This document shows positions 18,451-21,033 of a stretch of 21,033 nucleotides of DNA, piece by piece. Every line of letters starts with the position of its first letter. Position 1 is the first letter of the stretch. The DNA lies in the NCBI GenBank assembly GCA_905397405.1, contig CAJPVJ010000727.1, forward strand, positions 1 to 21,033, given 5' to 3'. The stretch comes from Oppiella nova. Taxonomy: Eukaryota > Arthropoda > Arachnida > Sarcoptiformes > Oppiidae. A program made the translations under genes and the position numbers. The notes beneath the pieces are model-generated. The model made no database searches. It was not told where the DNA came from and was given only the letters and a program-made list of their open reading frames with translations.

Positions 18451-20369
18451 ATTGAAATTAGTTTTTCTTCTCTACAATTCAAATGTGTTTCACAAAAGAA
18501 TTATTTTAAAACTACTTTTTTCTCTCCTTTTTTTACTTCATTTTAAAAAGTATGCCAACAAAATGCAAACTATGCACCAAATCCTATACAGTATCCATTT
18601 GATTGTATAGTATACTCGACAATATAGTCACTTATAAATTACTTTTCATTCAATATTCTCAATACGACAACAATTCCTTTTAAATTTTTATTTATCTATT
18701 TACTGTATATATAGAAATGCAATTTCCAATAAAATTAAAATTAAAATTCTTTCTCTTTGTGTTTGTTATATACTATAAATATTTTCGTAAATAGTTTTGA
18801 TAAATAGGTTTTCGAAAAGTTTTTATTTTTTATTTCAATTTACAAATAAAATTCTACACGACTTTTATTCATTATAAACCTATGTATGGATAATGTATTG
18901 CATGTAAAATATTTAGTGGTTTGTATTAATCTTGAATCTAATTGATTTTAAATGATATTTAAATAACATTTAATGTGTTTTAATATTTATAATTTATCGA
19001 TAATTTATTTTGAGATAATTTCTTAATTATTTTTAATGATAAAAATGATGTATTCTTAAAATTATTTTAAATGTTAAAATAAATTTGGAAAAATTTGTTA
19101 AAATAAGTTTTGTATATCTAATGTTTTCTAACAGTGAAAATATTTGTCCTTAGCTTACTACTGTAATCAAATTAAATTTTGTGTATTTTTATTTTTAAAT
19201 ACATTAATAACATTAACTATATTTAAGTTTCTATATATCAACTGTATTTATGTTTATTAAATTTAGTAAAACTTTTATATTAAATAATATTTTTATAATT
19301 CACAGAAATGAATCCCAGTCCACCACAAAGTCCATTAGTAAGACATTCACTCTAAAATCAAAGTTTGAAATCATTGACGAAAAACAAAAAATTAATTGGT
19401 TTTAAATATATTTAATGTTAGTTTAAAAGTTTTCGAGTTGTTTAATATAAAATTCTTTAACTTCTTTAAAATTATGTTAAACCTCACAACTACTAATCAC
19501 TATCAATTATTATATTAAGATTTTATTCATAATAATTTAATACTTAGTTAAGTGTAAAGTGAATTTAAAATATAAATTTATCGAATACATTAACTAAATT
19601 TTTATGTACTGGATACAAACTTCACTTTAGCAAAATGAGTAATATTCAGTATAATAAGCAAGATTTCTATCAAATATATAACCAAAAACTCAAATATTTA
19701 GGTATACAATAGTACTTAAAATAAAATTATTTCACTTGTAAGAAAATTAATAGTTTTCTTATGTCTTATATGTCAACAGAAATGTATAAATTCATTGAAA
19801 TTCAAGACACAATTGCGATACATATGCAGCTAAATGTGAGATAAAGTGTTATTTAGTAAATCAAATTACGGCACATTTCTAAATATGTTTATTGCGACCA
19901 AAAAAGAGTTAATTAATTAAATAATTGCTTTTCGTGTGTTTAATTCATTAATGAAAAGCGGTGTTTGAATTAAAAATTATTTTTTGCTCGGATCTAATTA
20001 ATTCCTATAATATCTTTAGGGCCTAAATAGACAACACTTTTCTGTCGTTTTAATGACAATTCAGTTAAAAAGTTATGAATAATTCAAAAGATTAGTCAAA
20101 GACTGTTGTAATCAATTTAACGCTAAAATTACTTTTAAAACACGTATTAAATGGCATCTCAAACGTGATATACAGTGTATATAACCGATTGACATATATT
20201 TGTATCATGTTTATTAAATACAGGAATATTCTTGATCATTTACATCTAATAATCATATAATTAAGTGTTTAGTCAATAGATACATGAATAAAATGAATAA
20301 ATACTATACATAATGTATTTGAATATTATAGATATTTAAATATATAAACAATTAATATGTTTGTCTATA
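18451..20369. other. Very AT-rich intergenic stretch, no gene seen
   Basis: Almost entirely A/T-dominated DNA with only short frames. Holds the palindrome ATATACA-G-TGTATAT at 20168-20182. No RNA gene or mobile element was recognised. Confidence 0.65.
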
Positions 20370-20377
20370 TATCGATA
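20370..20377. promoter_or_regulatory. TATCGATA, a DRE-like palindrome upstream of UTP11
   Basis: TATCGATA matches the Drosophila DRE (DREF site) found in housekeeping promoters and lies about 270 bases before the ATG. The same octamer also occurs at 18995-19002 in featureless AT-rich DNA, so chance is a serious alternative. Confidence 0.15.
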
Positions 20378-20560
20378 AAATAGTGTTTAATTAATTGATT
20401 TGTAATCGGATTAAAGTCTCAATCAATGCATTCAATGCATACAACACACTGTAATCGAGGCCTTCACGCAATTAGTGGACTATTGGTGCACTGAATGCCA
20501 TCTATGAGTGAATGTGTGTCCCATTGACTCACTGTTTATGTTTGGCTCACATATACGGCA
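20378..20560. other. Upstream flank of UTP11
   Basis: Base composition rises from very AT-rich to mixed from about 20440 onward, as expected near a housekeeping gene start. A small palindrome, ATGCATT-C-AATGCAT, lies at 20426-20440. No TATA box is evident close to the ATG, consistent with a TATA-less housekeeping promoter. Confidence 0.4.
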
Positions 20561-20566
20561 CACGTG
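20561..20566. promoter_or_regulatory. CACGTG E-box about 80 bases upstream of the UTP11 start codon
   Basis: A perfect palindromic CACGTG lies 77 bases before the ATG. CACGTG is the Myc/Max-type E-box, and in animals it is common near the start sites of ribosome-biogenesis genes. A role here is inferred from position and gene function; the transcription start site is not visible. Confidence 0.4.
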
Positions 20567-20643
20567 TTTCCAGTGATCACTGATTTTGTGGTCAACTCGT
20601 TGTCTATTATCATCCGATTGTCACATAAACCACATCTATAATC

Positions 20644-21033
20644 ATGTCTTCGCTCAAGAGAGCCATGAAATCAAAGCAACGGATGCATAAAGAGAGACAT
20701 CAGGTATGCATTGAGCCACGAATTGAACGGTTGATAATTGAACTGATCTTACGGTGACTTTTGAACTGATCTTACGGTGACTTTTATGCCTAAAGCCTGA
20801 ATCGCGACAACATTTGGGATATTTGGAGAAGAAGAAGGACTACAAACAGAGAGCAGAGTATGTCATCTGATCCCACGATTAGCCATCTCTTGCATGACAT
20901 TATCATTGATTTGTTTCTCTCGTCAATTGATCCGTTCAGTGACTACCAGAAGAAGCAAAACGCATACAAATTGCTGCGGAAGAAGGTTTTGGACAAAAAC
21001 GCCGAAGAATTCCACTTTCATATGATTAGATCC
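20644..21033 (+). CDS. UTP11: UTP11, SSU processome (U3 snoRNP-associated) protein, 5' part of gene, three exons, truncated by window end
   Basis: Joined exons 20644-20703, 20796-20857 and 20940-21033 give 72 residues beginning MSSLKRAMKSKQRMHKERHQ. The family N-terminal core is recognisable: a basic K/R-rich start with H-x-E-R-x-Q, then R-Q-H-L-G-Y-L-E-K-K-K-D-Y (residues about 24-36), then a split Asp codon giving R-A-D-D-Y-Q-K-K-Q, then L-R-K-K-V-L-D-K-N-A-E-E-F. UTP11 proteins are about 250 residues, so roughly the first 30% is present. Known role of the family: a nucleolar component of the SSU processome associated with U3 snoRNP, needed for early pre-18S rRNA cleavages. Exon 1 ends in phase 0 and exon 2 in phase 2; all four splice boundaries are GT-AG, and the frame and family similarity hold across both joins. 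The start ATG has A at -3 and gives the expected family N-terminus. The stop lies outside the window. Identification is by recognising the family pattern, not by a search. Confidence 0.95.
20704..20795 (+). other. UTP11 intron 1 (92 bases, phase 0)
   Basis: The donor is CAG|GTATGC and the acceptor is TAAAG|CC. The pyrimidine tract before the acceptor is weak. CTTAC and CTGAT, both acceptable branch-point sequences, lie about 21-26 bases before the acceptor inside a duplicated 23-base unit. Confidence 0.9.
20738..20783 (+). repeat. Perfect 23-base tandem duplication inside UTP11 intron 1
   Basis: Two identical units, 20738-20760 and 20761-20783, each begin TTGAACTGATCTTAC and end GGTGACTT. 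Each unit carries CTGAT and CTTAC, so the duplication doubles the candidate branch-point region. The second copy is at a normal branch-to-acceptor distance. The copies have no differences, so the duplication is probably recent. Confidence 0.95.
20858..20939 (+). other. UTP11 intron 2 (82 bases, phase 2)
   Basis: The donor is GA|GTATGT and the acceptor is GTTCAG|TGAC. Removing it rebuilds a GAT (Asp) codon and gives the family-typical A-D-D-Y sequence, which supports the boundaries. Confidence 0.93.

Noticed and set aside
18995-19002. Second TATCGATA (DRE-like) octamer
   Set aside because: It is in featureless AT-rich DNA with no gene nearby, so it reads as chance and weakens the case for the 20370 copy.
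1-21033. CRISPR array, bacterial operon or phage content
   Set aside because: Splice-bounded UTP11 exons, microsatellites and the lack of dense coding show a eukaryotic nuclear region; no regularly spaced repeats were found.

Overview
This is an AT-rich piece of a eukaryotic nuclear genome with one recognisable gene. At the right edge (20644 to the end, + strand) are the first three exons of UTP11, a nucleolar protein of the small-subunit (SSU) processome. They are separated by two short GT-AG introns of 92 and 82 bases, and the gene runs off the window. Short introns, AT-rich intergenic DNA and very frequent (GA)n/(CT)n microsatellites suggest a small invertebrate, perhaps a mite or other arthropod. 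Only the eukaryotic assignment is secure.

The remaining ~20.6 kb is largely non-coding. About 19 long GA/CT tracts are scattered through it in both orientations. Many open frames that start in these tracts (Ser-Leu or Arg-Glu repeats) are not genes. A few short GC-richer islands hold protein-like frames without low complexity: minus strand 3821-4021, plus strand 11133-11300, plus strand 10306-10380, and several frames in 16100-17300. I recognise none of them and they are tentative. The 10306 frame sits behind a TATA-like box, an arthropod-type initiator and a DPE-like motif at the canonical +28 position.

The most unusual feature is a set of short local duplications, mostly inverted and mostly next to GA/CT tracts. 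Three are composites. 17463-17694 joins inverted copies of 12366-12470 and 15587-15714, sharing one base at the junction. 7321-7539 joins an inverted, slightly diverged copy of about 11763-11890 to a perfect inverted copy of 5215-5299, with no overlap. 6474-6545 joins a direct copy of 4744-4786 to an inverted copy of 5518-5550, with TTTC shared at the join. A further inverted pair is 1-54 with 1223-1276. No transposon ends, target-site duplications or transposase were found. The junctions look like template switching or rearranged DNA reinserted locally, but assembly error around microsatellites must be excluded.

Layout: 1-2814 AT-rich with one inverted pair; 2815-4743 microsatellites and tentative coding islands; 4744-7556 dense small repeats and two composites; 7557-10200 microsatellites and weak frames; 10201-10380 candidate core promoter and small ORF; 10381-12470 mixed; 12471-15575 very AT-rich and nearly featureless; 15576-18450 microsatellites, the third composite and a GC-richer island; 18451-20400 very AT-rich; 20400-21033 UTP11 upstream region and 5' exons.
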